This document shows positions 8,928 through 19,705 of a stretch of 64,000 nucleotides of DNA, in pieces. Positions within the stretch are counted from its first letter, which is position 1. Each line of letters opens with the position of its first letter. The DNA lies in contig CAYVHB010000008.1 of NCBI GenBank assembly GCA_964450865.1, forward strand, positions 34,452 through 98,451. The letters run 5' to 3'. The translations under genes were made by a program, and so were the position numbers. The DNA is from CAYVHB01 sp964450865 (GTDB taxonomy: Bacteria; Bacillota; Clostridia; Saccharofermentanales; UBA5734). The notes beneath the pieces were generated by a model, which saw only the letters and a list, made by a program, of their open reading frames with translations, had not been told where the DNA came from and made no database searches.

Positions 8928-10907
8928 TTATAACGGCTGATCGGCCAGATCCTGCAGCAGGCTGGCGCTGCGTTTGAGGAAGGCAGCCATATCGGCCGAG
9001 GCCAGGGAACCATGACCGAGGCGGGCCAGATCATAGACATGAATCGCCAGTTCACGGGCCCGCGCTTCCTGGCTGGGCAGCTCGGACAACGCCAGCAGGC
9101 GGCTGACCAGCGGCTGGTCTTCATTGATGACCAGGGTCTGCTGCAACGGGAACAGGCTGTCAATATCCATGGCTTCGCCCCCGCTGCCCTGCATGCGTTC
9201 AAACTGCTTGCGCATTTCCTGCATGCGCCGCGACTCTTCCGACTCGAGAATCATCGCCGGCAAAGCTTCGGCACCCAGCGACTGGACCTTGACTTCCAGC
9301 TTCTCCTTACCGGTCGCCTGACGGAACAGGCTTGTGATCGATTCGAGCTGACTGGTGTCCTTGGCTTCGCTGCCCAGCTCCGCATCGACGCGGCGGAAAT
9401 GCTTGCCATGGTTCTTGTACTCGATCATCGAAATGAAATGATTGTCGAGCTCGTGGTCCATGACGATGACATCGAGGCCGCGGGCCTTGGCCATCTCCAC
9501 ATAGGCGACCTGCTTGGCCGGATCCGGTGTGTAGTAGATATTGTCGCCCAGCTCGGCCAGGGTTTTAAAGGTATTGTCAACCGTCCTGAAGATGGCGATA
9601 TCCTTGACCTTGTCATAGAACTTGTCCTCGCGCATCATGCCATAACGGACAAAGACGCCGATATCCTGCCAGTATTTCTCGTATTCTTCGCGCTGGTTGT
9701 TGAAAAGCGAGGTCAGCTTGTCGGCAACCTTGCGGATGATATGCGCGGAAAGCTTGCCGACATAAGCGTCATTTTGCAGGAAGCTGCGCGAGACATTGAG
9801 CGGCAGGTCCGGACAGTCAAGCGTCCCCTTGAGCAGGAAGAGGAACTCGGGGATGATCTCCTTGATATTGTCAGCGACAAAAACCTGGTTGTAATAGATC
9901 TTGATCCGGCCTTCCAGGCTTTCATAGACATTGTCGGACTTCGGGAAATAAAGGATGCCCTTGAGATTGAACGGATAGTCCAGATTCAGGTGAATCCAGA
10001 ACAGCGGATCGCGATAGTCACTGAAGGTCTTGCGGAAGAAGCTCTTGTATTCCTCATCGGTACACTCGCTGGGCTTTTTCAGCCAGAGCGGCGATGTATC
10101 GTTAATCGGTTTGGGCTGGGCCCCGGTGCCGGCGAGCTCATCGCTGTCTTCATCATCCAGGCCAGCATCAAGATCTGCCTCATCCGCGGTATCATCATCC
10201 CCGGTCCCGGCCTTCTGGTCAGCCTTGGCGGCTGCTTTCGCGGCGGCTTGGGCTGCTGCCTCACGATCGGCTACGATATCGCAAAAATAAATCGGATAGG
10301 GCATGAAATTGCAGTATTTATTAAGGATTTCCCGCAATTTGCCGGCGTCGATGAATTCCTTGCCCTCTTCGGACAAGGTCAGGGTGATGCAGGAACCGCG
10401 GGTCTGCCGGTCAGAATCGCCCATCTCATAGGCCATGCCGTCCGTGCTCTGCCAGCTGGCTGCTTGTGCGCCGGCCTGATGAGACAGCGTATCGATGCGG
10501 ACCAGGTCGGCCACCATGAAGGCTGAATAGAAACCGAGGCCGAAGTGGCCGATGATGCCGGTCGTCTCGGCACCTTTTTCTTTATACTTCTCGACAAAGT
10601 CCATCGCACCGGAAAATGCGATCTGGTTGATGTAGGCCCGGATTTCATCGGCGGTCATGCCGATGCCGTTGTCTTCGATCTCCAGCGTGCCATTTTCACT
10701 GTCGTAGCGGACATCGATCCGGAACCCGGCGGCGTCAACCGCTTCAATTTCACCGATGGCCCCGAGGCGCTTGAGTTTGGCGATCGCGTCCGCCGCGTTG
10801 GAGACGAGCTCACGCAGGAAAATATCACGATCCGAATAGAGCCACTTGCGGATAATCGGGAAGATATTTTCCGTGCTGACGGAAACATTGCCACGTTCAT
10901 TGATCAT
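8928..10907 (-). CDS. htpG: Hsp90-family chaperone HtpG
   Basis: A 659-residue cytosolic ATP-dependent chaperone. The N-terminal GHKL ATPase motifs are clear: the helix with ELVSNAADAI carries the magnesium-binding Asn, then DNGIGM, and GHFGLGFYSAF in the ATP lid. The middle domain contains the WLKKPSE and DYPFNLKGILYFPK stretches, and the C-terminal dimerisation domain follows. Between N and middle domains (about residues 210-265) is a linker that begins Ala/Lys-rich and then becomes strongly acidic (Asp/Glu). Bacterial HtpG usually has little linker here, whereas eukaryotic Hsp90 has a charged one. ATG at 10907 follows AGGAGGGA. No CIRCE element was seen upstream. Confidence 0.97.
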   Translation of the reverse strand: MINERGNVSVSTENIFPIIRKWLYSDRDIFLRELVSNAADAIAKLKRLGAIGEIEAVDAAGFRIDVRYDSENGTLEIEDNGIGMTADEIRAYINQIAFSGAMDFVEKYKEKGAETTGIIGHFGLGFYSAFMVADLVRIDTLSHQAGAQAASWQSTDGMAYEMGDSDRQTRGSCITLTLSEEGKEFIDAGKLREILNKYCNFMPYPIYFCDIVADREAAAQAAAKAAAKADQKAGTGDDDTADEADLDAGLDDEDSDELAGTGAQPKPINDTSPLWLKKPSECTDEEYKSFFRKTFSDYRDPLFWIHLNLDYPFNLKGILYFPKSDNVYESLEGRIKIYYNQVFVADNIKEIIPEFLFLLKGTLDCPDLPLNVSRSFLQNDAYVGKLSAHIIRKVADKLTSLFNNQREEYEKYWQDIGVFVRYGMMREDKFYDKVKDIAIFRTVDNTFKTLAELGDNIYYTPDPAKQVAYVEMAKARGLDVIVMDHELDNHFISMIEYKNHGKHFRRVDAELGSEAKDTSQLESITSLFRQATGKEKLEVKVQSLGAEALPAMILESEESRRMQEMRKQFERMQGSGGEAMDIDSLFPLQQTLVINEDQPLVSRLLALSELPSQEARARELAIHVYDLARLGHGSLASADMAAFLKRSASLLQDLADQPL

Positions 10908-11099
10908 GTCTGGATTCCCTCCTGTAATGAATAAAATGAATAGAATGACTGGATTATTTGTCAGGTATATTGATTTGAGGATCTTTGCCGCATGGGGACA
11001 GCTTGCTGTATCCTGGCTTATTGCCGGATCCGGGCAGCTTGCTGAATCGGGACCTATGCGGCTTCGCCATCCCCGCGTATTGACCGGGCCTTGTCCGGT

Positions 11100-11954
11100 C
11101 TATTCCGGCATCTGGCGGTGACTGTCCAGGTAAGTCCGGACGATGGCCTGATAGGCTGCGTTGGCCTTGAGGAACAGCGGATTGTGTCCGGATGGCAGCT
11201 GGATGGTCTCGATAGCTGAAATCGGCAGCAGATCGATCGGTGATCCGGATAAAAACGCGGCATCGACACGTCCGTGGCTGATATCTTCCATGGTCACCAT
11301 CCCGGTCTGCACCTGGCCGCCGGCTGCAGCCAGCGCCTGCATCACATACTTGCGCGTGATACCCAGCAAGATCTTGTTATCGGGGGCGGTCAGGAATGTT
11401 TCACCGCGAATAAAGAAAAGATTGGACCGTGATCCCTCGGTCAGATAGCCGTGGCTGTCTGCCAGCAGCAGCTCAAAGCATGGACCAAAGGGACCCGGCT
11501 GGGCAAAACGGGCGGCGACGGCAGCTTTATAATCAGCGCGGATGATCTTGACCTGGGGGTCAACCCGTTCCCAGGCCAGCAGGCCGGTTGGCACACCGGC
11601 CGTCATTTGTGCCGGGGATGGATAATAGGATGGCGTCAGGTGCATAACCCGGTTCCGGGCCGTCAGGACCAGGCGCAGATTGACCGGCCCGGGCGGATTG
11701 GCTGCAATCAGGTGGCGACTTTCAGCATAGAGCGATCCGGGTATGGGAAACTGGCCAGCGACCGAGCGGATCAGTCGCGCCAGATGATCCTCCCAGAACA
11801 AGGGGATTCCCTCTGTCACCCGGATGACTTCATAATACATGGTTTCATCTGTTGGCAAAAAAAGATCAGCTGCTGCCGGCTCATCGGCAGCCAGCAACTG
11901 GCCATTGGCCATGATCCTGGTCCCGGCCAGGGCATCGACAATCGGATACGGCAT
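11100..11954 (-). CDS. Class IV aminotransferase (branched-chain/D-amino-acid type)
   Basis: A 284-residue PLP enzyme of fold type IV. The likely Schiff-base lysine lies in RADYKAAVAA, the conserved EGSRSNLFFI motif is complete and the phosphate-binding GITRKYV follows. These residues are shared by branched-chain aminotransferase, D-amino-acid transaminase and aminodeoxychorismate lyase, so the substrate cannot be fixed; the length favours an IlvE- or Dat-like role. ATG at 11954 follows GAGGAGGAC. It is divergent from argG across a 411-bp gap; no close neighbour shares its strand unit. Confidence 0.88.
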   Translation of the reverse strand: MPYPIVDALAGTRIMANGQLLAADEPAAADLFLPTDETMYYEVIRVTEGIPLFWEDHLARLIRSVAGQFPIPGSLYAESRHLIAANPPGPVNLRLVLTARNRVMHLTPSYYPSPAQMTAGVPTGLLAWERVDPQVKIIRADYKAAVAARFAQPGPFGPCFELLLADSHGYLTEGSRSNLFFIRGETFLTAPDNKILLGITRKYVMQALAAAGGQVQTGMVTMEDISHGRVDAAFLSGSPIDLLPISAIETIQLPSGHNPLFLKANAAYQAIVRTYLDSHRQMPE

Positions 11955-12145
11955 CGTTCTGTCCTCCTCAGCGGGTACTCATCTGAGGCCGTTCAGGCTT
12001 CAGGAATGGTATTATAGCATATTATCAGATGGAAATAAACCATTCGGACATGAGCCGGTTTGATGTTCAGTAAACAGTAAACAAGGTCCGCTGCAGGCGT
12101 GCCTGGCACCTGACCGGTAACCCGTATGACTGGTTGCTGACCGGA

Positions 12146-12196
12146 AACCTGGTGCCGGATGGGTGTGCCGTTCTGGAACCTGGCGCCGGATGGGTG
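12146..12196 (+). repeat. Two 20-bp direct repeats upstream of argG
   Basis: AACCTGGYGCCGGATGGGTG occurs at 12146-12165 and 12177-12196 (one mismatch, 31-bp period). It lies in the aminotransferase/argG gap upstream of the argG promoter. Function unknown. The remainder of the gap (11955-12365) holds only the promoter and half-sites listed separately. Confidence 0.6.
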
Positions 12197-12253
12197 GCGG
12201 CAGACAGCCGTTGATTTATAATTATGCAATCATGGCCGGACATCGATTTTGCT

Positions 12254-12283
12254 TTGACAAATATAGCGTCAAGGATTTATAAT
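12254..12283 (+). promoter_or_regulatory. Sigma-A promoter for argG
   Basis: TTGACA (12254-12259) and TATAAT (12278-12283), both perfect consensus, are separated by 18 bp. Transcription would start near 12290, giving a leader of about 75 nt before argG. Confidence 0.8.
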
Positions 12284-12322
12284 ATTGCGGAACATTACTT
12301 CGAAATTTTGACACTCGCTAAT

Positions 12323-12341
12323 ATTTATGCACATTTATGCA
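12323..12341 (+). promoter_or_regulatory. Possible ArgR half-sites in argG leader
   Basis: ATTTATGCA occurs at 12323-12331 and 12333-12341, exactly one helical turn apart, between the promoter and the argG ribosome site. AT-rich half-sites of this type are typical of arginine repressor operators, but the match to the known ARG box is partial. Confidence 0.35.
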
Positions 12342-12365
12342 TACTTTATACTCAGGAGGTATCTA

Positions 12366-13580
12366 ATGGCTAAAGAAAAAATCCTGCTGGCTTATTCCGG
12401 TGGCCTTGACACATCGATCATCATTCCCTGGCTGCTTGAGCATTATGACTGTGAAGTGATCGCCATGGCCGGCGAGGTCGGGATCGGTCTCGATCATGAG
12501 GCATTAAAGGCCAAAGCCCTGAAATGTGGCGCGTCTGCCTGTTTTATTGAAGATATCGCCGAGGAATTCATCACTGATTTCATCTATCCGACCCTCAAGG
12601 CTAATGCCGTCTACGAGGGCAAGTACCTGCTCGGCACCTCTTTTGCCCGCCCGATCATCGCCAAGCGCATGGTGGAGATCGCCAGGCGGGAAGGCTGCAC
12701 CGCCGTGGCCCACGGCGCAACCGGCAAGGGCAACGACCAGGTCCGTTTCGAGCTGACCGTCAAGGCCCTGGCTCCGGAACTGAAGATCATCGCTCCCTGG
12801 CGCCTCTGGGATATCAAGTCGCGCGACGAGGAGATCGATTATGCCAACGCCCGCGGCATACCGGTGCCGGTAACCAAGGCCAATAATTACTCCATGGACC
12901 AGAATCTCTGGCATCTCAGCCATGAAGGCATGGATCTGGAAAACCCCGCCAACGAACCGCAATACGAGAAAATCCTCGAAATGTGTGTGACCCCGGAGCA
13001 GGCACCGGACCAGCCGGCCTATGTCGAAATTGAATTCGATAAGGGCATTCCGGTCCGTGTCGATGGCCAGGCCTTCAATCCGGTGGAAATGCTAAAATAC
13101 CTCAACACCGTTGGCGGCGAAAACGGCATCGGTATCGTTGACATGGTAGAAAACCGCCTGGTCGGCATGAAGTCGCGCGGGGTTTATGAGACTCCCGGCG
13201 GAACCCTGCTCTATGCGGCCCACAGGGAGCTCGAGCTGCTCTGCCTGGACCGTGACACCCTGCATTACAAAGACCTGGTCGGCCAGCGCTACGCCGAGAT
13301 GGTCTATTTTGGCCAGTGGTTCCACCCCCTGCGCGAAGCGCTTGACGCTTTCGTGAACGAAACACAGAAAACCGTCACGGGCACGGTCAAGCTCAAGCTT
13401 TACAAGGGCAATGTCTTCCCGGCCGGTTCGACATCACCGTTCTCCCTTTACGAGGAAGCGCTGTCGACCTTTGCCGAAGATGATGTCTACAACCAGGCCG
13501 ATGCCACCGGCTTTATCAATTGTTTTGGCCTGCCGATGAAAGTGGTCGCCGGCATGAAGAAACGCAACGGCCTGCTCTGA
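12366..13580 (+). CDS. argG: Argininosuccinate synthase
   Basis: A 404-residue cytosolic enzyme that joins citrulline and aspartate with ATP to form argininosuccinate, the penultimate arginine step. The N-type ATP pyrophosphatase loop is AYSGGLDTS at residues 9-17. GATGKGNDQVRFE, the citrulline/aspartate site, and the SMDQNLWH stretch are intact. ATG at 12366 follows AGGAGGT (12354-12360) and gives the standard MAKEKILLAYSGG start; an upstream in-frame ATG at 12327 would add 13 AT-rich residues and has no ribosome site. A strong terminator separates it from argH, which has its own ribosome site 125 bp downstream. Length is typical of the family. Confidence 0.98.
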   Translation: MAKEKILLAYSGGLDTSIIIPWLLEHYDCEVIAMAGEVGIGLDHEALKAKALKCGASACFIEDIAEEFITDFIYPTLKANAVYEGKYLLGTSFARPIIAKRMVEIARREGCTAVAHGATGKGNDQVRFELTVKALAPELKIIAPWRLWDIKSRDEEIDYANARGIPVPVTKANNYSMDQNLWHLSHEGMDLENPANEPQYEKILEMCVTPEQAPDQPAYVEIEFDKGIPVRVDGQAFNPVEMLKYLNTVGGENGIGIVDMVENRLVGMKSRGVYETPGGTLLYAAHRELELLCLDRDTLHYKDLVGQRYAEMVYFGQWFHPLREALDAFVNETQKTVTGTVKLKLYKGNVFPAGSTSPFSLYEEALSTFAEDDVYNQADATGFINCFGLPMKVVAGMKKRNGLL

Positions 13581-13602
13581 GACAGACCCCGGCCGATCGG
13601 AC

Positions 13603-13630
13603 AAAGAGCCCTGTCATGGCAGGGCTCTTT
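13603..13630 (+). terminator. Terminator between argG and argH
   Basis: AAAGAGCCCTG (13603-13613) and CAGGGCTCTTT (13620-13630) form a perfect 11-bp stem with a 6-base loop ending in TTT. It may reduce rather than abolish read-through to argH. Confidence 0.85.
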
Positions 13631-13704
13631 GCTGTGAAGGAACTTGTGATAGAAGCCCGGTCAGAAGAAATTCCTGACTAGCATGATTATAAAAGGAGCC
13701 TGTT

Positions 13705-15087
<1,383 letters not shown>

Positions 15088-15129
15088 CAAGGTGAGTCAT
15101 CGCGAGGGTTGATCATCTGAGGGGACTAG

Positions 15130-17223
15130 TCAATTGAAGGTGTAGCCATCACGGGCATCCTCTGACTCATCATCATTATCGCCGCTGGCCTTCTCCAGTT
15201 GCCAGGCCCGTTCCTGCCATTCACGGACCTCATCGTCGAGACCGAGCATGCGATAGAGCATGACTTTACCATGACAGACATCGACATTGGCCGGATCCAG
15301 TTCAAGTGCAATATCGAAGCAGGCCAGTGCCGTTTCAAAGTCGGATAACTGAGTCAGGGTGTTGCCCTTGCCAACCAGGGCGCCCACATGATCCGGTGCC
15401 AGTTGCAGCGTTCGTTCAAAAATGACAGCCGCCTGCTCGAATTCACTGCGAAAATAATGGATGACCCCTTTGTTGCATAAAGCATCGGCGTATTCCGGCG
15501 ACTCGGCAATCGCCCGGTTGACCAGCTCAATCGCCGTGTCATCATCACCTTCAAGATGGGTCAGGTAAGACAACTCGTTTAATGCGAACGGATTGTCCGG
15601 CTCAATGTCGATGGCCTGGCTCAGCAACCGGCGAGCCTTGTCATCTTCATTGCGTCGCATGGCGACCATGCCGAGAATCACGTAGGCATTGGCGTATTCA
15701 TCATCAAGCTCCAGGCATTTGCGACAGATGCGCTCACAGTCATCGAGATAGCCGGCCGAGAATAAAATATCTGCCAGTTCGTAGAAAATATCGGGGTCCG
15801 TCGGCCAGACCCGGCGTAATTGCTGGTAACAGGTCAGGGCTTCATGGTCGCGGCCAAGCAGCGACAGGCACTTGCCCTTGCCGCGCAAGGCGTCATAACG
15901 TTCCGGATCCTGACGCAATGCCTCTTCAAAATCAGCCAGGGCGTCTTCATAGCGGTCCATCTGCATCAGGACAAAGGCCCGGGCCATCCGGCTATTGGGA
16001 TTCTCCGGTTCGACCTGGCAGGCAAATTCAGCATCCTGCAGGGCTTTGTCAAAGGAGCCGATCAGGAAAAAGGCATTGGAACGCAGAACATATCCGGAAA
16101 AATCATCGGGGAGCAGGGTGATCAGCTGGTCGGAAATGGCAATGCACTCCAGGACCCGGCCAATCCGCTTAAGAATCCGGGCTTTGACAATCAGCAGCAA
16201 GGCCAGCTGATCCATCTGTTCTGATTTTTGCATCTGACTGAATTGACTCGTTTCCGGCTGTGACCCATTGCCGGCAGTCGTGCCGGCCTCGGGTATCATT
16301 TCATTGCTGGCTGAACCGGTATTTTCAGTCGTCTCCGGTTGCATTTCCTGCTGGCTGGCGACAGGCAGCGAAACCGCTGGAGATTGCGGTGCCTGAATCC
16401 CCAGCACACTTTCCGGCTCAGTCACCGTTTCCGGAACTGACTTTTCGTCCGGCTCAGTCATCATGTCTTTTCTTTCCGCAATGGATGCGGCTTCCAGATG
16501 GTCCAGCCCCTCGGCAATCCACTGCAGTGCTTCATCGAAACGCCCATCGAATTCAAGCGCCAGGACACCCTCCAGCAGATACTCATCCCCATTGCCATAC
16601 TCCGGGTATTGCTGACACAAAGTCTGCCATTCGCGAGCGGCGGCCAGCACCTCATCGACACAGCGGCGCTGTCGCGAGAGCGCAATCCGCAGGCGAAAGG
16701 TCAGGTGAGCCAGGGTGGCCTCCGCAATGCCGGCATGGCGGGCGATAGCCAGGTCCTGCTGGCACTGGTCAATATGCGCCGGTGTAATTTCCGGCAGGCG
16801 TGCTGTCAAATAGACCCGCAGAACTGGCGCCCACTTGCGGGCGAACCGGATATCCTGATTATCCACCGGACGGGGCCAATGCAGCGGCCGGAATGGCTGG
16901 CGGGCATCCTGCAGCTCATCAATCAGGTCATCCAAAGCGGAATAAGCTGTCTCGATGGCCTCGGTTTCCCCTTTCAGCCAGATCAGCAGCGCCCGATGGC
17001 AGAAGTGCGTCGGTTCAGGCGACGGCAGCTGCTGCAGGACCTGGGCAGCCTGACTGAAATCACCCCGCCGCAGCAGGAAGGCAATTTCTATCAGGCGATA
17101 CAGGCGCAGCCAGGGACTGTCAGCCTCACCAGGAAATGGGAAAAGCTGCTTCTGGCCGAGCAATAGCGCCCGCAAGTCCAGTTTTTTTTCAAAAAACTGG
17201 CTGATTTGAAAATCGGTAGCCAT
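15130..17223 (-). CDS. Tetratricopeptide-repeat protein
   Basis: About 697 residues, no signal peptide and no membrane segment, so cytosolic. The second half (about residues 330-670) is a run of TPR units with the usual small/large residue spacing (for example ALADFEEALRQDPERYDALR and ALACFDIALELDPANVDVCH). A Glu/Ser/Thr-rich spacer at about 245-335 separates this from an alpha-helical N-terminal half. TPR proteins are scaffolds for protein partners; no partner can be named. ATG at 17223 lies 10 bases after GAGGA; an alternative TTG at 17230-17232 overlaps the UPF0210 stop. It is the last gene of the unit that starts with the metallo-hydrolase. The tail is acidic. Confidence 0.88.
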   Translation of the reverse strand: MATDFQISQFFEKKLDLRALLLGQKQLFPFPGEADSPWLRLYRLIEIAFLLRRGDFSQAAQVLQQLPSPEPTHFCHRALLIWLKGETEAIETAYSALDDLIDELQDARQPFRPLHWPRPVDNQDIRFARKWAPVLRVYLTARLPEITPAHIDQCQQDLAIARHAGIAEATLAHLTFRLRIALSRQRRCVDEVLAAAREWQTLCQQYPEYGNGDEYLLEGVLALEFDGRFDEALQWIAEGLDHLEAASIAERKDMMTEPDEKSVPETVTEPESVLGIQAPQSPAVSLPVASQQEMQPETTENTGSASNEMIPEAGTTAGNGSQPETSQFSQMQKSEQMDQLALLLIVKARILKRIGRVLECIAISDQLITLLPDDFSGYVLRSNAFFLIGSFDKALQDAEFACQVEPENPNSRMARAFVLMQMDRYEDALADFEEALRQDPERYDALRGKGKCLSLLGRDHEALTCYQQLRRVWPTDPDIFYELADILFSAGYLDDCERICRKCLELDDEYANAYVILGMVAMRRNEDDKARRLLSQAIDIEPDNPFALNELSYLTHLEGDDDTAIELVNRAIAESPEYADALCNKGVIHYFRSEFEQAAVIFERTLQLAPDHVGALVGKGNTLTQLSDFETALACFDIALELDPANVDVCHGKVMLYRMLGLDDEVREWQERAWQLEKASGDNDDESEDARDGYTFN

Positions 17224-17228
17224 GTCTG

Positions 17229-18587
17229 TCAATTCCTCATACTGTGGATCGGGGCCGGAATCCGGCCGCCCCGTTCAATAAACGCGCTGGCCGAGGCAGG
17301 ATTGACAGCCATGATCGGCGCCGAGCCGAGCAAGCCGCCATAGTGGACCATATCGCCGACGGACTTGCCCGGCACCGGGATAATCCGAACGGCAGTTGTC
17401 TTGTTATTAAATGTTCCAATCGCCATTTCGTCAGCAATGATTGCCGCTATCGTGGTCGCCGGCACATCACCGGGTATGGCCACCATGTCAATACCCACGG
17501 AACAGACGCTGGTCATGGCTTCGAGCTTCTCCAGGCTCAGTGTGCCGGCGTTGACCGCGGCAATCATGCCTTCATCTTCACTGACCGGAATAAAGGCACC
17601 GCTCAGGCCACCCACATAGGATGAAGCCATTGTTCCGCCCTTCTTCACCGCGTCATTGAGCATCGCCAGCGCCGCGGTTGTCCCCCAGCCGCCGCAGGTT
17701 TCAATACCGAATTCTTCAAGGATCCGGGCAATTGAGTCGCCGACCACCGGGGTGGGAGCCAGCGACAGATCGATGATGCCAAAGGGTACATTCAGCCGCC
17801 GGGATGCTTCGCGGGCGACCAGCTGGCCAACGCGGGTAATCTTGAACGCCGAGCGCTTGATAATCTCAGCCAGATGACCCAGATCCTGGCCACGGCCGAC
17901 TTCCATCGCCGCCTTGACCACGCCCGGGCCGCTGACGCCGACATTGATCGCGGTTTCCGGCTCGCCGGGTCCGGTGAAAGCGCCGGCCATGAAAGGATTG
18001 TCCTCGGCAGCATTGGCAAAGACGACCAGCTTGCAGCAACCATAAGCATCGCGGTCAGCGGTCAGACTGGCGGTCTGCCGGATCACCTCGCCCATTTCCC
18101 GCACAGCATCCATGTTGATGCCGGAGCGGGTGGTAGCCAGGTTGACCGAGGCACAAACGAGGTCTGTGGTTGCCAGAGACTCCGGAATGGCCGCGATCAG
18201 ATTGCGGTCTGCCTGAGTATAGCCCTTGTGAACCAGCGCCGAGAAGCCACCGATGAAGTTTACTCCCACGGTGCCGGCTGCCCGGTCCAGCGCCCGGGCA
18301 TAGCAGGTATAGTCGTTCGTCTCGCCGGAGGCGGCAATCATCGCGACCGGAGTCACGGCGATCCGCTTGTTGATAATCGGGATACCATATTCACGGCTGA
18401 TATCTTCACCGGTGCGGACCAGGTTCTCAGCCAGGCGTGTGATCTTGTCATAGATCCGCCGGCATGTTTCACCGCTGCTGGCGGTGGCACAGTCATATAG
18501 CGAAATACCCATCGTAATGGTCCGCACATCCAGGTGCTGATCACGAAACATGCTCAGGGTTTCAAGGATTTCCAATTCGTTAAGCAT
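17229..18587 (-). CDS. UPF0210 (PFL-like/DUF711) protein
   Basis: A 452-residue cytosolic protein that matches the UPF0210/DUF711 family over its full length: the start LNELEILETLSMF, the ARALDRAAGTVGVNFIGGFS stretch, and the GGWGTTAALAMLNDAVKKGG and SVGIDMVAIPGD stretches. The family resembles glycyl-radical (pyruvate formate-lyase-like) folds and its biochemical role is unknown. ATG at 18587 follows AAAGGAA and gives the usual family length; upstream in-frame sequence is not family-like. It follows the ACT-domain gene by 61 bp. UPF0237 and UPF0210 are paired in many Firmicutes and archaea, which suggests amino-acid-responsive control by the ACT partner. Confidence 0.95.
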   Translation of the reverse strand: MLNELEILETLSMFRDQHLDVRTITMGISLYDCATASSGETCRRIYDKITRLAENLVRTGEDISREYGIPIINKRIAVTPVAMIAASGETNDYTCYARALDRAAGTVGVNFIGGFSALVHKGYTQADRNLIAAIPESLATTDLVCASVNLATTRSGINMDAVREMGEVIRQTASLTADRDAYGCCKLVVFANAAEDNPFMAGAFTGPGEPETAINVGVSGPGVVKAAMEVGRGQDLGHLAEIIKRSAFKITRVGQLVAREASRRLNVPFGIIDLSLAPTPVVGDSIARILEEFGIETCGGWGTTAALAMLNDAVKKGGTMASSYVGGLSGAFIPVSEDEGMIAAVNAGTLSLEKLEAMTSVCSVGIDMVAIPGDVPATTIAAIIADEMAIGTFNNKTTAVRIIPVPGKSVGDMVHYGGLLGSAPIMAVNPASASAFIERGGRIPAPIHSMRN

Positions 18588-18605
18588 AGCGTTCCTTTCG
18601 AAAGT

Positions 18606-18650
18606 GAAAGCCCGTGCAACAATCTTGTTTGTTGACGCTGCCGGGCTTTC
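18606..18650 (-). promoter_or_regulatory. Intercistronic hairpin between ACT and UPF0210 genes
   Basis: GAAAGCCCG and CGGGCTTTC (arms 18642-18650 and 18606-18614) enclose an inner CAACA/TGTTG stem. It begins at the ACT stop codon and has no clear T-run, so it looks more like an mRNA-processing or attenuating hairpin than a full terminator. Confidence 0.55.
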
Positions 18651-18936
18651 AGATGCGGTGCATGGCGTTGAAAATGTCGGCGTGCTGGATCCGGATCGAC
18701 AGCCCCATACGTTCACCCAGCACTTCCAGACGGGTCGCCAGGTCCTTGATGTCAATGGTCATCTGGGAAATGTCAACCAGCATGATCATGGTAAAAACGT
18801 CTTGCATGATAGTCTGGGAAATATCATTGATGTTCACTTGCACATCGGCCAGCAAAACGGCAACGGCGGCGATGATCCCGACCCGGTCGCGGCCGACGAC
18901 GGTAATCACGGCAGATTTCTTGGCTTGCTCATTCAT
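18649..18936 (-). CDS. ACT-domain protein, UPF0237 family
   Basis: A 95-residue single ACT domain: VITVVGRDRVGIIAAVAVLL, then NINDISQTIMQDVFTMIMLV, the beta-alpha-beta-beta-alpha-beta order. This is the UPF0237 family, stand-alone ligand-binding ACT proteins related to GcvR. A dimer that binds a small molecule, probably an amino acid, is expected. ATG at 18936 follows GAGAGGTGA. It lies directly upstream of its usual partner UPF0210. Confidence 0.95.
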   Translation of the reverse strand: MNEQAKKSAVITVVGRDRVGIIAAVAVLLADVQVNINDISQTIMQDVFTMIMLVDISQMTIDIKDLATRLEVLGERMGLSIRIQHADIFNAMHRI

Positions 18937-18973
18937 ATTGTCACCTCTCAGTCAGTTTGCAACAGGATATCTT

Positions 18974-19705
18974 TCAGATCTGATAGATTGTCATGGCCCT
19001 GGCCAGTTCGGCAGCGTCATAGGAGGTACGGGCCTCAGCCAGCACTTCCTGGGGATTGAAAAAGGGTAGCAGATGCGTCAGCAGCAGGCGGCGGACATTG
19101 CAGGCCCGGGCCAGGTCGGCGCATTCGGCGGCTGTCATGTGCAGCATGACCGGCTTGCGAAAGCGCTCCAGCGATCCGGCATCCATCAGAGCCAGATCGG
19201 CATCCTGAAGCAGGATCTGCAGATTAACACAAGGAATGGAGTCGGCTGTGAAGGCCATTTTGCGGCCTTCATGCTGAATGCTCAGGGCATAGGTCTCCAC
19301 CGGATGATCCATGGCCAGGCAACGGATCGTCGCGCCAAAAAGTATCAGTTCGGTCCCATCATGGATCGTCCGGATATCCAGATTGCCTTCGCTTGCCAGG
19401 CTGGCCGCCACGGCCACCGGTGAAGATGGCGCATATACAGGAATCGGCTGCAGGTCCTGGCCAAATTTCCGCGACAAGTCGACCGCATATTTCAGGACAT
19501 GGATATCACTCATATGGTCAAAATGCAGATGGGTTAAAATGATGGCATCCAGCTGGTCAAGACGGATCTGCGTAAAAAGCTTGCTCAGGACGCCACTGCC
19601 ACAATCGATCAGGATATGGTGGCCACTGATTTCCAGTAAATAGCCGGACGTTGCACCACCGGGGGCGGGAAAGGCACCGTTGGCGCCCAGGATTGTCAGA
19701 TTCAT
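18974..19705 (-). CDS. Metallo-beta-lactamase-fold hydrolase (RNase Z-like)
   Basis: A 243-residue cytosolic protein of the MBL superfamily. The metal motif THLHFDHMSD (HxHxDH) is intact, the later ligands are seen as DHPVETY and FTADS, and a C-terminal THLLPFF His closes the site. The N-terminus LTILGANGAFPAPGGATSGYL is typical of RNase Z/ElaC-like hydrolases, but it lacks the longer exosite arm, so tRNA 3' processing is not assured. ATG at 19705 follows GGAGA; an upstream in-frame start would add 16 residues with no ribosome site. It is the first gene of the unit MBL - ACT - UPF0210 - TPR. Confidence 0.9.
   Translation of the reverse strand: MNLTILGANGAFPAPGGATSGYLLEISGHHILIDCGSGVLSKLFTQIRLDQLDAIILTHLHFDHMSDIHVLKYAVDLSRKFGQDLQPIPVYAPSSPVAVAASLASEGNLDIRTIHDGTELILFGATIRCLAMDHPVETYALSIQHEGRKMAFTADSIPCVNLQILLQDADLALMDAGSLERFRKPVMLHMTAAECADLARACNVRRLLLTHLLPFFNPQEVLAEARTSYDAAELARAMTIYQI

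Noticed and set aside
9012..10526. Long antisense frame within htpG
   Set aside because: Shadow of htpG for the same reason.
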